A stretch of 64,000 nt of DNA, taken from assembly GCA_949358305.1 (NCBI GenBank), contig OX442322.1, forward strand, positions 5,146,001 through 5,210,000, given 5' to 3'. The stretch is from Strigamia acuminata (lineage: Eukaryota > Arthropoda > Chilopoda > Geophilomorpha > Linotaeniidae). The notes beneath the pieces are model-generated. The model was not told the DNA's origin, ran no database searches, and saw only the letters and a program-made list of their open reading frames with translations. The translations under genes were made by a program, and so were the position numbers. Shown one piece after another: positions 20,523 through 30,634 of this stretch; the first letter of the stretch is position 1; every line of letters begins with the position of its first letter.

Positions 20523-22043
20523 ATGGGAGGTGGTAAACACCGCTCAAAACGGAGTCATCGACGACACCGTCATGAAAGCTCGTCCAGCTCGTCCACCTCG
20601 TCTAGTGACGAGCAACGCCGTTCAGCGGAACGTGCTTACATGAGGGCCCAACCGATACCGACGGCGCCCGCCTCGATGTACGCCCTGACGCCGCTGCAAC
20701 TCGCGACGCTAAATTGGCTCAGTGTCCATCCAGACGGATTTCCGCTCGATTTGAATGCGATGATGCAGGCCCCGTCCACTTCTGCTCAGCCAACCGTTTA
20801 TGAGTCGGCGCAAATGGCCCCGTTGGCCCAGGTGGCGTATCCGCCCGCGAACGTTATCAACGTCCCGTTGGCCCCGCATTCGCCAGAATTTCGGCCGCCA
20901 ACTGCAAGCGTGGCGCCCACCGTCGCCAACACGTCGAATGCGACTGCACCGACTGTGACGGGACAATCAGTGTCGGTTACGCATCTTCCTGCTGGTGCTG
21001 AGTCTTCTGCATCAGAATATGGATGGAACGAGCCGCCACCGGGCGCTCTGCGTTATTCGGAGCCTGTTTCTCGCAACCGCGAGTACAGAGCGGCCAATAA
21101 AGCGAAAAAGAAGGATGAGAAGGCCCGCCTGCGCAAGGAGCAGTGCGAACGAGACATGGCAGCCGGAATACCTCACGATAACATCGTGACGGACCAAGCC
21201 ACGGAGACGATATGTCCATTTTGCGTCGGCTGTGGGTGGTGCTGCGGTGCATCCGCAGGTTCTTCGCTTATGCGTTGTCCAAACTGCCGTGGAAGGAAAA
21301 CGCGCCCGCGTTCGGAGCCGTGGCGCAAGGAGGTTCAGTCCCACGTGGTGAAAGGCATTAAGCCTAACGAGAAGCGATGTTGGGCTCACTGCCCCAAGTG
21401 CCGATTGTTTTTGAACAGCCGTGGCGAAGCGGTTTACATCGACCCGCGCTTCCTCACCTGGGCCCGCGCTGAAGCCAACGCCGGCGTAAGAGTCGAACTC
21501 CTTCGACAATCACCGCCGCCGTCCGAGGACTCCGAAGTTTCGACTGAAACTGTCCAAGCCGTCGAGAGCGCCGGAAGCGAGGTCATGGAAGAATTCGTTC
21601 GACCCAGAACGATGTCGCGTGGACGAGGCTGTCTGACGCTCGACCGAGCAAGAGAAATCGCCAAGGTTCAACGAACCAATATCTTGGCACGAGGGCGAGC
21701 TCGTAAGCTTCAACAGGCCGTAGAAGCACCGTCTAAACCCGTGGAGGATCCTCCAGCGGTCATAACTGACGTGTCGAGCGCTCCTATCGCGTCTAAGTCC
21801 GAGACTTCGGACGACGCTCAGTTTGAAGACGCCGAAGAGCTGCTTTCCGTCGTCGATTTCGTGGCAGAGTTGCTCGAGGATCTGCCGTTCCCACCTCCGA
21901 GCCCAGAGGAGATTGAAGCGCCGGAGGAAGCCGTGTTTTCCGCCGTCTCGACAGAGGCGACTGAAGAGTCGGATTTCCTGACTTCTGCCGAAGTCGAGAA
22001 ACCAGAAGTGAAGGAACCGACTGAAGTCGAAAAGAAGGATTAA
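20523..22043 (+). CDS. Third ORF of element C: Arg/Ser-rich, Cys-rich protein of unknown function
   Basis: 506 codons from the ATG after the acceptor-like site; the frame is open 14 codons further upstream. The N-terminus is basic with a His/Arg/Ser-rich stretch and a poly-Ser run. Residues about 50-190 are Ala/Pro-rich. Residues about 229-300 hold a Cys cluster (CPFCVGCGWCC, CPNC, CWAHCPKC) that could bind zinc, somewhat like a zinc ribbon or a DnaJ-type Cys-rich region. The C-terminal part is acidic. There is no signal peptide, membrane segment or envelope motif. I do not see clear homology with the A/B third ORF. Its role may be nucleic-acid binding, but that is inference. Confidence 0.75.
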   Translation: MGGGKHRSKRSHRRHRHESSSSSSTSSSDEQRRSAERAYMRAQPIPTAPASMYALTPLQLATLNWLSVHPDGFPLDLNAMMQAPSTSAQPTVYESAQMAPLAQVAYPPANVINVPLAPHSPEFRPPTASVAPTVANTSNATAPTVTGQSVSVTHLPAGAESSASEYGWNEPPPGALRYSEPVSRNREYRAANKAKKKDEKARLRKEQCERDMAAGIPHDNIVTDQATETICPFCVGCGWCCGASAGSSLMRCPNCRGRKTRPRSEPWRKEVQSHVVKGIKPNEKRCWAHCPKCRLFLNSRGEAVYIDPRFLTWARAEANAGVRVELLRQSPPPSEDSEVSTETVQAVESAGSEVMEEFVRPRTMSRGRGCLTLDRAREIAKVQRTNILARGRARKLQQAVEAPSKPVEDPPAVITDVSSAPIASKSETSDDAQFEDAEELLSVVDFVAELLEDLPFPPPSPEEIEAPEEAVFSAVSTEATEESDFLTSAEVEKPEVKEPTEVEKKD

Positions 22044-22785
22044 AAGGGACAAATTAACATTCGTTATTTTTCCGAGTGGATATTTTTGACTAAAATAATC
22101 CAAGTGTTTTGTTGTGTTTTTTGCAATTACGAAATATTCTCATGAGTGTTGTGTTTGTTTGGTTTCAAGATTTTGAACTAATCATTAAATACTCGAACGA
22201 GTATAGTTTAATTTTAAAATTGGATTCAATTTAATTTGTTTTGTTTTTCGAATTCAATTTGGATGTTTATTTGAATTAATCATATTAATATCTGTGTGAT
22301 TGTTTAGTTTATTTTTCATAATTATTTGTGAAAATTGTGTTTGTTTTTGCTTTGATCAAAGCGTTGAAGAATTTCAAGTTGAAATTCGTTAATTTTTTAT
22401 GACAATCGTAATAAAAAATTAGTAGTTTAGATTTTCGATAAATAAAGTTTGCATAAATTTATTTTTATTGATTATCTTGTTGATTAATAAGCTATGAATA
22501 AGTTTATTTGACGAAGAAATAAAATTTCTATCGAAATTTGTATTTTCTCGAACATGTATCCATGTTCGGACGAGTCCATTTCCGTCGCTTAGCAACCGGG
22601 AGTTGCGCCGTGCAGAGAAGCCGATTAGTCTAATCGGGTGACGAAGTTTCTGAAAGAAATAACATGATTAAGTTAATAAAAAATACTTACCAAGTGGATT
22701 AATTCGATAGAATTAGGTGAACATTCTTATCCATTAAGAATGACAATCGAGAGTCAGTAAACTCTATGTTTGTCACCGGGGGATG
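22044..22785 (+). other. 3' UTR and polypurine tract of C
   Basis: AT-rich, no gene. The core of the polypurine tract, GGGGGA, is at 22778-22783, two bases before the LTR. A segment near 22585-22620 (AGCAACCGGGAGTTG, then GTGCAGAGAAGCCG) resembles the leader near 12615-12645 and can form a small stem. Confidence 0.6.
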
Positions 22786-24372
22786 TGTGATGATTACAAA
22801 TCAATAGTTGTCAATGTTCACCATAGATGGCGCTGTTTAACCAACGCGCGTATTTCAAACTCGGTTAAAAACTAAAAAGTGTGATAAATAATTATTTAGA
22901 CACGGTGAATAAAATATAACTATTTTATTCGATATAAATTAAGTATTAATTACTTGATGATGTTGATTCTATCGAATCAATGTCCACTTTACTTACCTGT
23001 CGAAGGGAACCAATCGGACCCTTCCGGACCCCAACTGGGCCCATCTGGACATAGTCACATATTAGGTCCGGACTAGTGACCCACGAATCCGCCGATTCGT
23101 ACGCTGATTGGCTGTCGCCAATCTAGTAGTTCTACAGAACTATATAAGCATCAGTTTTCCACTTCCCCAAGGCTTGGCTTGATAACTGTAAATGTCTGTA
23201 ATTGAATTGTTGTTATCGCTTGATTTCACTTTCTTATCGACACATCAGGCCTCCTCAGCTCTCAATGGATATGTAGACTTACTATCTCGTTATTGCTTGT
23301 TGTAAGGCCCATCTGGGAAGGCTAACCTTGTAGACATGTTAATAACATGAAATGGCCCCGTAGTGTTAGCCAGCTGTTCTAAGGGACAGTAGGATTTCAT
23401 ACGGTGGCATAGTGTAGTGCTCATGCACGGGATTGACTAACCCGTTAAATAAATGTCACACTATATGATCGGTGATAGTCGCATCTATCTGAGCGATTCC
23501 TCGGACGAGGGTCAGACGCTCTGCCAAGAGCATGTGTGCGGGAGGTCCCACCCGAGCACGAAACAAACACGGACAAATGCTATTCCAGGGCGAATTGCGT
23601 ATCATAGGTCCTTCCGTACTTTAGTGGTCGGTGAATGGCATATTTAAAGGCACACTACGCCGGGTTGGTAGCCCGTGAGAATTGTCCGTGAAGACATTTC
23701 GTTAAACAATTACTCAGGTATTGGTAATCCTGGAATTGGTAAATCCATAGGAATGTTTACCCGGAGGTTGGTACCACCGATAGCGATGTAAAGCGTACAA
23801 ACAAATACTCGGCGCCTGATCACGAGATCTTGTCGTCGTAAGGCGTGCTGGCGGATGGAGTCTCAACAACTCCCGCGACGTTCTCTCAATTGTCGTGACG
23901 GTCCCCGCCCAATCATTATTTATATAACAATTCATTTGTTATATTACTTTAATCACTTTACTTTTATTCATTTGGAACATGGAATATTCTGCCGAATATT
24001 CCGATTAATGCGAAGGACTCTTCGCATATTTAGATATTCGAGCTGCGGACCAAATACGTCTCCGTAGCGATATTTGTGACGATGCCGCAAGTCAGCCGTA
24101 TCCCTCTGGCTTCGCCCGGATCCTCAACCAGTTGATGCCGCCCGTTTACACGCGTCAAGAACCCATTTACTGTTATCATTAATATTTAGTAATAAATATG
24201 TTAAGTCACACTAAAACTGTAAGTTATTTCTATTCGATCACATATTCATGTTTGTAAAGGCTTCCGTAGCTTATCTCGGTTAGGTTGTTGCTAAACTTAG
24301 CAACGTCTTGTATAAACCGAATTATCTATCTTAAAAGGACTAATAAATTGGCCCAAAAGTAGAATCGTCACA
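22786..24372 (+). repeat. 3' LTR of element C
   Basis: 1587 bp, identical in length to the 5' LTR, with one base difference noted (23039). It ends CGTCACA, followed by the CACT target copy. TATA box at 23141-23148. Confidence 0.95.
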
Positions 24373-25347
24373 CACTATTTCACGTTTTTGCGGGTTCATT
24401 CCCTTATACGCAACTCGTATAGGTTTATTATCCGTCAATTTAATTTCGTGAATAGCCCTATTCGTTCGGCCCGGTTTTTTCGACAGGATCCCCTCATATT
24501 TAAGTAGGACCCTTCGTAGGGCTGCCGCTTCGTTTAATTCTAAAGCGGCGTCGGCGACAAGCGTTTCCACTACATTGTCCCGTTGCAATTCCGTTACGAA
24601 TGCTTTAAAATCGTAATCTTGAACGAATTTCTTTAGGCCTTTTTCCCACTGTGTCTTGTCGGCCGCTTCTTTGATAAGAGCTGGTGGCACGACAATTGCG
24701 GGTCTTTCTCTATCATTTCTGATATAATTCCAAGATTTCGTTATTGGATTCGGTTGTATTTCCATTGACGCCATGAGGTCTAAGCCCAACAGAAAAATTC
24801 TGTCGCATGTGGGCAGGACCAGGAAAGGGTGCTGTTCTACCCCTCCGAGCCATTCCATGGTCAATAATATAACTCCTTTTGGACGCGCCATTCCGTTGGC
24901 GGTTTTTAGACGTACATTTTTGTTAACGCCTTTGATTTTATCGGTGAGACCCAATGATGCTACTATGTCTTCGGAAACGAACGAGCGATCTGCTCCCGAG
25001 TCTAATAGTCCCATAATTTTTTCGCGTTCTATCGTCATGGGCAGCATACATAGGCGGCTGGTGTATTCGACCGCCACGTTGCACATGAAAACACGAAATT
25101 CTTCTGTCTCTTCGACTACTTGAGGTAATTCTTCAAGCAGTAGGTTCGGTTCTTCCGCCTCAGCCGCAGCGTTTGCGGTAATTACCTGCAAAGCGTTGTT
25201 GGCCCTGTCTTGAATTTGGGCGTTAGCTATGTCACTACCCATTTCTTTGACTGGTGGCGGCTTATCGAACCCTTTGTTAAACCCCTTCTTCTTCATGAAT
25301 GGCGCAGACGGTCGAGAAGTTATTTCTTCGCCGCCTGCGCTGACTCG
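24373..25347 (-). CDS. Pol of element B, 5' portion: protease and start of RT
   Basis: This is the -1 frame relative to gag, open from the 3'-proximal slippery heptamer at 25347 until element C interrupts it at 24373. It contains a Lys/Pro-rich linker and an aspartic protease (LLDSGADRSFVSE). The segment leading into RT ends just before the first conserved RT block. The remainder is 6989-10139. Because of the insertion neither part can make a full enzyme. An ATG at about 25271 exists, but frameshifting is the better explanation of expression. Confidence 0.88.
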
Positions 25348-25365
25348 TTTTTTGACTCGTTTTTT
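25302..25365 (-). promoter_or_regulatory. -1 frameshift signal of B with two tandem slippery heptamers
   Basis: Two A AAA AAC heptamers in the gag frame (minus strand; plus coordinates 25359-25365 and 25347-25353), 12 nt apart. Six nt after the second comes GCGCAGGCGG (25331-25340), pairing with CCGTCTGCGC (25302-25311): ten pairs including one G-U. Element A has the same stem and 6-nt spacer with one heptamer. Confidence 0.8.
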
Positions 25366-28300
25366 GCCATGGCGAGTTTAATCTCTGCCATCTGCTTCAT
25401 TATCGCGTCAAACTTAGCGTCTTCTTTCGCTGTTCTTGGGCACTCATTGGAGTAGTGGCCCGGTTGGTTACACTTGAAACAGCGAATATTTGATTTGTCT
25501 CTTGGGGCTTCAGTCGATTTTTTCTTTTCAGGGTCTGTTTTCGACGGTGGCGTGTAATTTTTCCGAAAATACTTCGGAATTCGGCCGGCATTTGGTTTTA
25601 ACCTGGCGCGAAATTCTTCTACCGCTCTATCTCGATGGATGAGATGTACTAGCGGTCCTTCTTCATCGCAACCCGTTGATAGAGTGTCGCGATAACTTCG
25701 TATTTCTTCGTCCGTCGAATAGTCGTCTTTTTCTTCTTTTTCGTCTGATTTTCCGACATTTTGTTCGGCTTCCTCCCCCTCCTTGACCTCCTCCAGTGTC
25801 GCTTGCATGGCTGACGCTGTCGGTGCCTTTTTAGGGGCGGCCAAAGGGTTGGAAGGCAGCGTGGATGTCAGTTTATTTTTTATTTGTAAACCAACGCTAG
25901 CTTCTGCCAGCTCCATTATACCGCTAAGATATTCAGTAGGGCGCATGATTTTGTCTGTCGCCCCATATCTTTCCGCACTCAACTTGAGACGGTTAGCGGT
26001 TGCTGCTTTCTCCGCTTCTGGTAAAGCGGAATAGTATCTCTTCTCGATATCTATCGTGTTCTCGAACAGGAAGGCGCTCATCTCCTCGTAGCTACCTCCT
26101 GTCGGTGCCCTTTCTTCAAGTAGCACCCTTTGCGAGTATTCCGACAAACCGCCGAGAAAGAAAAGGTTGAATCCCGTGGCATGAAATTCCATCGGGGCCT
26201 TTTCGAACAACAATCTGGCGCGAATGTCGTAATCCATTATGGTTTCACCAGGCATCTGGCGAAGACCTCGCATTTTTCGGCTCACCTCTTCGGGTGTCTC
26301 GCCGTAGCGCAGGTCGAATCTCATTAAAAAGTCGTCCCAATTGACGCCTTTCAATCCTTGGTACCACTCACGTGCCGAGCCTGTCATTAGCTCGACAATA
26401 CCGTGGGTGAGCATGTCTCCTACGGTGGCTTTAGTGGCAGTCTTAATTCGAATTACTTCGTCAAGGAAGCGATCTCCCGCTTTCCATGACCCGTCGAAAC
26501 GGTTCTGAATATAAAATTGCCACCTAATATTCCCGGTGACACTCATTGTATCACGCCGGGAGACAGCGTATTTTTTCTTTACGCGGTCGCCAGTGCTACG
26601 GTTACGATCGTTTCGTTTGCTCAGATCGATTCCCTCGGCTTTTAACGAGCCAAGCAGGGCTCTTCCAAGCTCTCCCATCGTATACTGCCGACCCGTCGAA
26701 TCGGTAAACGCGCTTTGTCGGGGAAGGTCCTGAAACTCCTCCCGTCGGTGGTCGCTATTTTCCGATCGACGTCGTTTCTCTCTATCGCGCGGAGAGTTGG
26801 ATCTCTTCCGGCGATTACTGGATTTATCATTTCGCCTGTCGTCGTTGGACGAGGGGTCGGAGCTGGGGTCGGGAGACGGTGAGCGGCGTGGCGGGTTGCG
26901 CCGTGAAGAGTTTGACTCTTTCCGGCCCCTACGACGGTCGTCACGTTCCCTTTCCCTGCGTTCATCGCGTTCTCTTTCCCTTCGTCTCTCTTCGGAACCT
27001 CTCTCCGAATCGTGATGACTGGGCGCATTCGACTCCAGTTCATCCGATGACGAATCACTGTTCCCGTAGTGATACTGTTGCTGTCCTCTTTCGCGTTGAC
27101 GTTCCTCTCGTGACGATGTGCGGTCTTCGGAATGTTTTCTCGAAGGTCCGTCGTCTTTGAGGATGGGCACCGACTGTGGCCAGTCGCTACCCCGCGGGTC
27201 GTCGCGTTGTCGGCTCGTGTGAGTCTGTTCTTCGTTACGACGCGCGTTGTTCGCATTTATTAATCGGTTGATAGCGTTGTTAGTATTATCGTCTAACGCC
27301 ATCATGCGAGGTCGAACGCGTTGTTCGGTCGATACTTCCCGTTTGCGTGGAGTGACTGGCACTTCCTTTTTTCGCTCGGGTTTGGGGCTGACCTTCGGCG
27401 TGCGCTTCGGGTCGCCTTCGACGCTCTCGTCGGACAATTCGGACGAGCTAACTTCTGGCTTGCGAACGGATTTTGGTTTGTCTCGTTGCAGCCTAGCCAT
27501 GAAAGCTTGTTCAGCTTCTTGCTGAGAATGGAATGCATAACGATGTGCATGTAAGGCTCGATCAACTATTTCGACCTCTTCTGGAGTGGTCGGAACGCGC
27601 TGGGATTTACCGTACTCGAGAGCTCGCGCTTCTCTTTCCGCCAGCTTCCGCTTTCTCTCGCGGATGGCTTGCCGGGCCTCATTCTCAGCATCCGCTTCGA
27701 ATTGAGCGGAATCTACCATTTGTTGAGCGAATGCGCCTTCAACAACGGTGATTTCTGGGGATAACCTGTGCGCTCTTAAAGCTGCACGTACGATTTGTAA
27801 TGTTTCGTACACAGTTATTTTTCCTGTTGGCAGAGTGTATCGTACACCTTCTGCCTGTGCCAACTGCATCGTGTCAACCAATGTGGCCGAGACGCTGTAA
27901 GGCTGGCTCGGGACACGCTCAGTTTTTGACGCATTGGACTTGTGTCCTTCAGACCTGACCGAAGCTGGGCGGCTTTGCGTAATTGGCGTGTTTAGTGCCG
28001 AATTAGCTGTCGTATTTGAGGCCGTCTTTTGTATCGGAGACGCCGCTTTCGGACTGCCCACCTCGGCGTCGTGCGTTAGACGAGGCGATGGGTTACGGGA
28101 TAAAACCTCGTTTCCGCTCGTCTCGCCGTCACGGTTAGAACGCGGCAGTTTGGAGTGAGATTGCTCTTCACCCCGCTCTGTCTCGTCCAATCGCTGCCTC
28201 GTCTCGGAACGAGACGGGTGCGATGCCTCCGATGCGCTTCTACGATCGGGTTTAGGCTTGGGCCGTTTTTGCCTCGCTTTGTGCGCTGAGGCTTTGGGTA

Positions 28301-28400
28301 AGGGACCTCCAGATCGCAAGTGATAGTCGGCGCCTTTACGACTGCCGGCTCTCTTGTTTGCGTCGGAGTCGGAATCCGTTACTCGGATATTGTCTGCCAT
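25320..28400 (-). CDS. Gag of element B
   Basis: 1026 residues from ATG 28400. The N-terminus has a DYHLRS motif shared with A gag. The middle (residues about 380-600) is very rich in Arg-Glu, Arg-Asp and Arg-Ser dipeptides, reminiscent of SR-type splicing proteins. A retrotransposon-gag domain (WRFY/RWQFYIQNRFDGSWKAGDRF to EWYQGLKGVNWDDFLMRFDLRYGE) lies at about 610-760. A CCHC knuckle, CFKCNQPGHYSNEC, is near residue 975. It ends just after the tandem slippery sites. It would form the particle and bind RNA; homologue in A at 46431-49571. Confidence 0.92.
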   Translation of the reverse strand: MADNIRVTDSDSDANKRAGSRKGADYHLRSGGPLPKASAHKARQKRPKPKPDRRSASEASHPSRSETRQRLDETERGEEQSHSKLPRSNRDGETSGNEVLSRNPSPRLTHDAEVGSPKAASPIQKTASNTTANSALNTPITQSRPASVRSEGHKSNASKTERVPSQPYSVSATLVDTMQLAQAEGVRYTLPTGKITVYETLQIVRAALRAHRLSPEITVVEGAFAQQMVDSAQFEADAENEARQAIRERKRKLAEREARALEYGKSQRVPTTPEEVEIVDRALHAHRYAFHSQQEAEQAFMARLQRDKPKSVRKPEVSSSELSDESVEGDPKRTPKVSPKPERKKEVPVTPRKREVSTEQRVRPRMMALDDNTNNAINRLINANNARRNEEQTHTSRQRDDPRGSDWPQSVPILKDDGPSRKHSEDRTSSREERQRERGQQQYHYGNSDSSSDELESNAPSHHDSERGSEERRRERERDERRERERDDRRRGRKESNSSRRNPPRRSPSPDPSSDPSSNDDRRNDKSSNRRKRSNSPRDREKRRRSENSDHRREEFQDLPRQSAFTDSTGRQYTMGELGRALLGSLKAEGIDLSKRNDRNRSTGDRVKKKYAVSRRDTMSVTGNIRWQFYIQNRFDGSWKAGDRFLDEVIRIKTATKATVGDMLTHGIVELMTGSAREWYQGLKGVNWDDFLMRFDLRYGETPEEVSRKMRGLRQMPGETIMDYDIRARLLFEKAPMEFHATGFNLFFLGGLSEYSQRVLLEERAPTGGSYEEMSAFLFENTIDIEKRYYSALPEAEKAATANRLKLSAERYGATDKIMRPTEYLSGIMELAEASVGLQIKNKLTSTLPSNPLAAPKKAPTASAMQATLEEVKEGEEAEQNVGKSDEKEEKDDYSTDEEIRSYRDTLSTGCDEEGPLVHLIHRDRAVEEFRARLKPNAGRIPKYFRKNYTPPSKTDPEKKKSTEAPRDKSNIRCFKCNQPGHYSNECPRTAKEDAKFDAIMKQMAEIKLAMAKNESKNESAQAAKK

Positions 28401-28450
28401 TTTTTGGGTATGAAAAATGATCTCAAGTTCTATTCGAGTCGTTTAAATCG

Positions 28451-28468
28451 ATCCCGGACAGGCCCCCA
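28451..28468 (-). promoter_or_regulatory. Primer-binding site of B, tRNA-Pro-like
   Basis: The minus strand reads TGGGGGCCTGTCCGGGAT, two bases from the LTR. It matches the complement of the tRNA-Pro 3' end as I recall it except for two adjacent positions. The same site occurs in A. Confidence 0.65.
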
Positions 28469-28470
28469 CG

Positions 28471-29468
28471 TGTCGCGCTCACAGTCTGTGTGTCGCTAAC
28501 TCGTGGTATGAGTCACTTACTAATCTCGTAACACCGCTTTACTCAAGCGGTTTACCCAATAATGTGAAACGGCAAACAATGTAAAATGGTAATATAATAA
28601 ATGTATTTATTATATGGGAATGTACAGGTAAAAGGATAAAATGTTTAAAGGAATAAAGGTAAAAGGTAAGGTGTATGAAGTTGGCGGGAAACTGGTCGAG
28701 GTCGTCCTTTGTTGGCGCTCTGGATCCAAGATGGCGTCCGCGTGGCAACGTGGTGTCGTCTTGGGCCGGCGTGGCAATGAATGGCGTCCTCGTCTCACGT
28801 TTCTCGTTCGGTCCTTCGGGCTCACGCTGGTCGGGCGCGAGTGAATGCCTAGTTAAAGGGCTTACTTCTGGTCTGTTGTCTAGGTTTAGGGTTTTGTGTA
28901 GGTGTCCGGCGATCACACAGCGGCGGACGCTTGGTGGTTCCCGGCGATACACACAGCGGCGGGAACGCTCGTCGTGGTTACTACAATTTAGGCTTGTGCG
29001 ACCGTTTGTCTGCACAACTCGCTAAATTGGAGTAAGTTTACTATTTCTAGCTGGCTTGCTAAAATAGTGTGGTAATCTTGTTTCGCAGGTTACTCTGCGG
29101 AGGTTAACACAAATCAATCGTACTCACGTTGAAAGTCCCTTGTCCTAGGTCACTCCTGAAGTCTTTGTACTTAGGCTTGATCGTTTTAGGACGTTTGGCT
29201 TTTACGTGTATCTTGGTTGATTTTTGTGTTGGTTCTGCTCGCTCAGTGCAAGGCGAATTCCTTTGCACAAAGCGGGGGGTGACAGGTGACTAAAGCCACC
29301 CAATGGTGGAGAAGACGAATCTCCCCCACTCCCCCAGGGCAGACGCTCGTCCATTGACTGGATGTCAATGCTCTGAGGGAAGGGAGGCGCGCGTGCGACT
29401 CCCCTTCTTTACCCGTATGTAGGCCACGAGAGAAACTCTTCGTGCCCCACCCCAGTCGGGTCACCACA
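28471..29468 (-). repeat. 5' LTR of element B
   Basis: 998 bp, TGTCGCGCTC...GTCACCACA, paired with 1718-2716 and followed by the GTGT target copy at 29469-29472. Confidence 0.93.
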
Positions 29469-29472
29469 GTGT

Positions 29473-29652
29473 TCCTGTGGAGTTGGATGCCCAATTGTCG
29501 CTTCCAAAACCGTGGATTCGTTCCATAAACACAAGCTGGCATTTTTCACCATGGGCGCCGCCATTTTGGATTTTTCCAAATGATCTCCAATTAGATGAGA
29601 AACACTGCAAATGGTCTTCTAAGGTTTTCCCACGTTGTTAGGCCCATAACCT
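29473..29652. other. Unassigned right flank of B
   Basis: 180 bp without a supported gene. It is the other side of the locus B entered (left side 1160-1717). Nothing recognisable. Confidence 0.4.
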
Positions 29653-29979
29653 TGTTGATTTCTAGTGGAAATCATGTGCAGATACCTAGTTATTCAGTGG
29701 TGTGGAAAACTCTATTTGTGTGTAAAGAAAAACCAGGTGTTGTTAGGTGAAAAACTAAACATGCAGTGAGTTTATTCTAGAGTCATGTGATCTCTCCTCA
29801 AGTATACAGTGCCACCTTGTGGTAAAGAATATAAACACATTGTAAACACAGTAGCTGCGAATTGCGCAGCTGAGAACAAACAAATACAAGTTGTCAATAA
29901 ACACAGGAAGCAATATCGCTTGAGAATATGACATAAATATACGTGTACATTAATTGTTATAACACATGATATTTTAACA
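29653..29979 (-). repeat. Copia LTR of the G type, degenerate
   Basis: TGTTGATT...ATTTTAACA, 327 bp. It is homologous along its length to the G 3' LTR (55112-55409), including GTGGTGTGGAAAACTC and GCCACCTTGTGG, and the end near ACATGATATTTTAACA. No flanking direct repeat could be found. It abuts a plus-strand Copia pol fragment. Confidence 0.65.
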
Positions 29980-30214
29980 TGTTCTTGAAGATGAACCAAA
30001 ACAAGTTCCTCCAACGGTGAAACCGAAACGCGGACGGCCAACAAAGGCTGAAGCTGCTGAAAAACATTACGAGTCGACGCAAATGACGCTTTGAAGCAAG
30101 ACAAAACAGCAAACAGAGCTAGAAGCTGCAGAAGCTGCAGAAGTAGAAGATTCGGAGGAAGAAGAGGAAGATGATTTGCTGGGATCGGCAATGTTTTGCA
30201 ATTTTGATGAGCCG
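29980..30214 (+). pseudogene. Copia pol fragment, linker before RT (plus strand)
   Basis: The translation matches element H between integrase and RT (LEDEPKQV, KRGRPTKAEA, KHYE.TQMTL, EDSEEEEE, MFCNFDEP), but on the opposite strand to H. It has one in-frame stop (after TQMTL) and a different Glu/Ala-rich linker. About 78 codons remain, cut at both ends. It is debris of a relative of H. Confidence 0.8.
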
Positions 30215-30634
30215 TGCGGTATTTTCCCCACACTGTATAAAAATTAGAATAAAAATCCGGAAATTAGAGCTTAAAACTGAGAAAATTGGCTTATTTAATT
30301 TCAAAATTTTTTTTAAAATCATATAAAATTTTGGAAAAGCCTAACTTAATTTAAATATGAATGAGTCATTGTCAAAAGTGATAAGAATGATAGAAGTGAG
30401 TCATTGCTAATGAGGTTGATGGAGTTAATTAACAGAAAAATTAGCAAAGTTTGAAAATTGTTATTCGGAAGTGTTCGCGCATAAATGAACACAAACGTTT
30501 TTAGCAAAACAAAGACATGTTTAGTCTTATAAACATACAGGTTGAAGTACATTACACAGTAGTCAAGGTAATAACAATAACACAATACTTAGCAACTAGA
30601 AACTTAACGACTACTTTAACAATGTATCCTAACA
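30215..30634 (-). repeat. Probable 3' LTR of Copia element H, left end unresolved
   Basis: AT-rich and without ORFs. On the minus strand it begins TGTTAGGATACATTG, directly after a purine-rich tract (30635-30649) and the H RNase H end, where a 3' LTR is expected. I could not fix the other end. Confidence 0.45.

Larger units (their letters stand above)
10140..24372 (+). mobile_element. Ty3/Gypsy-type LTR retrotransposon C, nested in B
   Basis: 14,233 bp, with 1587-bp LTRs, a CACT target duplication, a duplicated tRNA-Gln primer site, gag, pol (-1 frame), a third ORF and a polypurine tract. I found one LTR difference (T at 10393, G at 23039). All three reading frames are intact, so this looks like a very recent, potentially complete copy. 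It differs in family from A and B in LTR, primer, gag and third ORF. Confidence 0.95.
1718..29468 (-). mobile_element. Ty3/Gypsy-type LTR retrotransposon B, split by nested element C
   Basis: A minus-strand element with LTRs at 28471-29468 (5') and 1718-2716 (3'), a GTGT target duplication, a tRNA-Pro-like primer site, gag, pol in the -1 frame and a large third ORF after pol. Element C (10140-24372) interrupts pol inside the RT region. Apart from that insertion I see no stop or frameshift in its reading frames. The two LTRs differ at only about seven places, so B is fairly young but older than C. Its closest relative in the window is element A. Confidence 0.93.

Noticed and set aside
21510-22103. 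197-codon minus-strand ORF
   Set aside because: Antisense shadow of the acidic C-terminus of the C third ORF.
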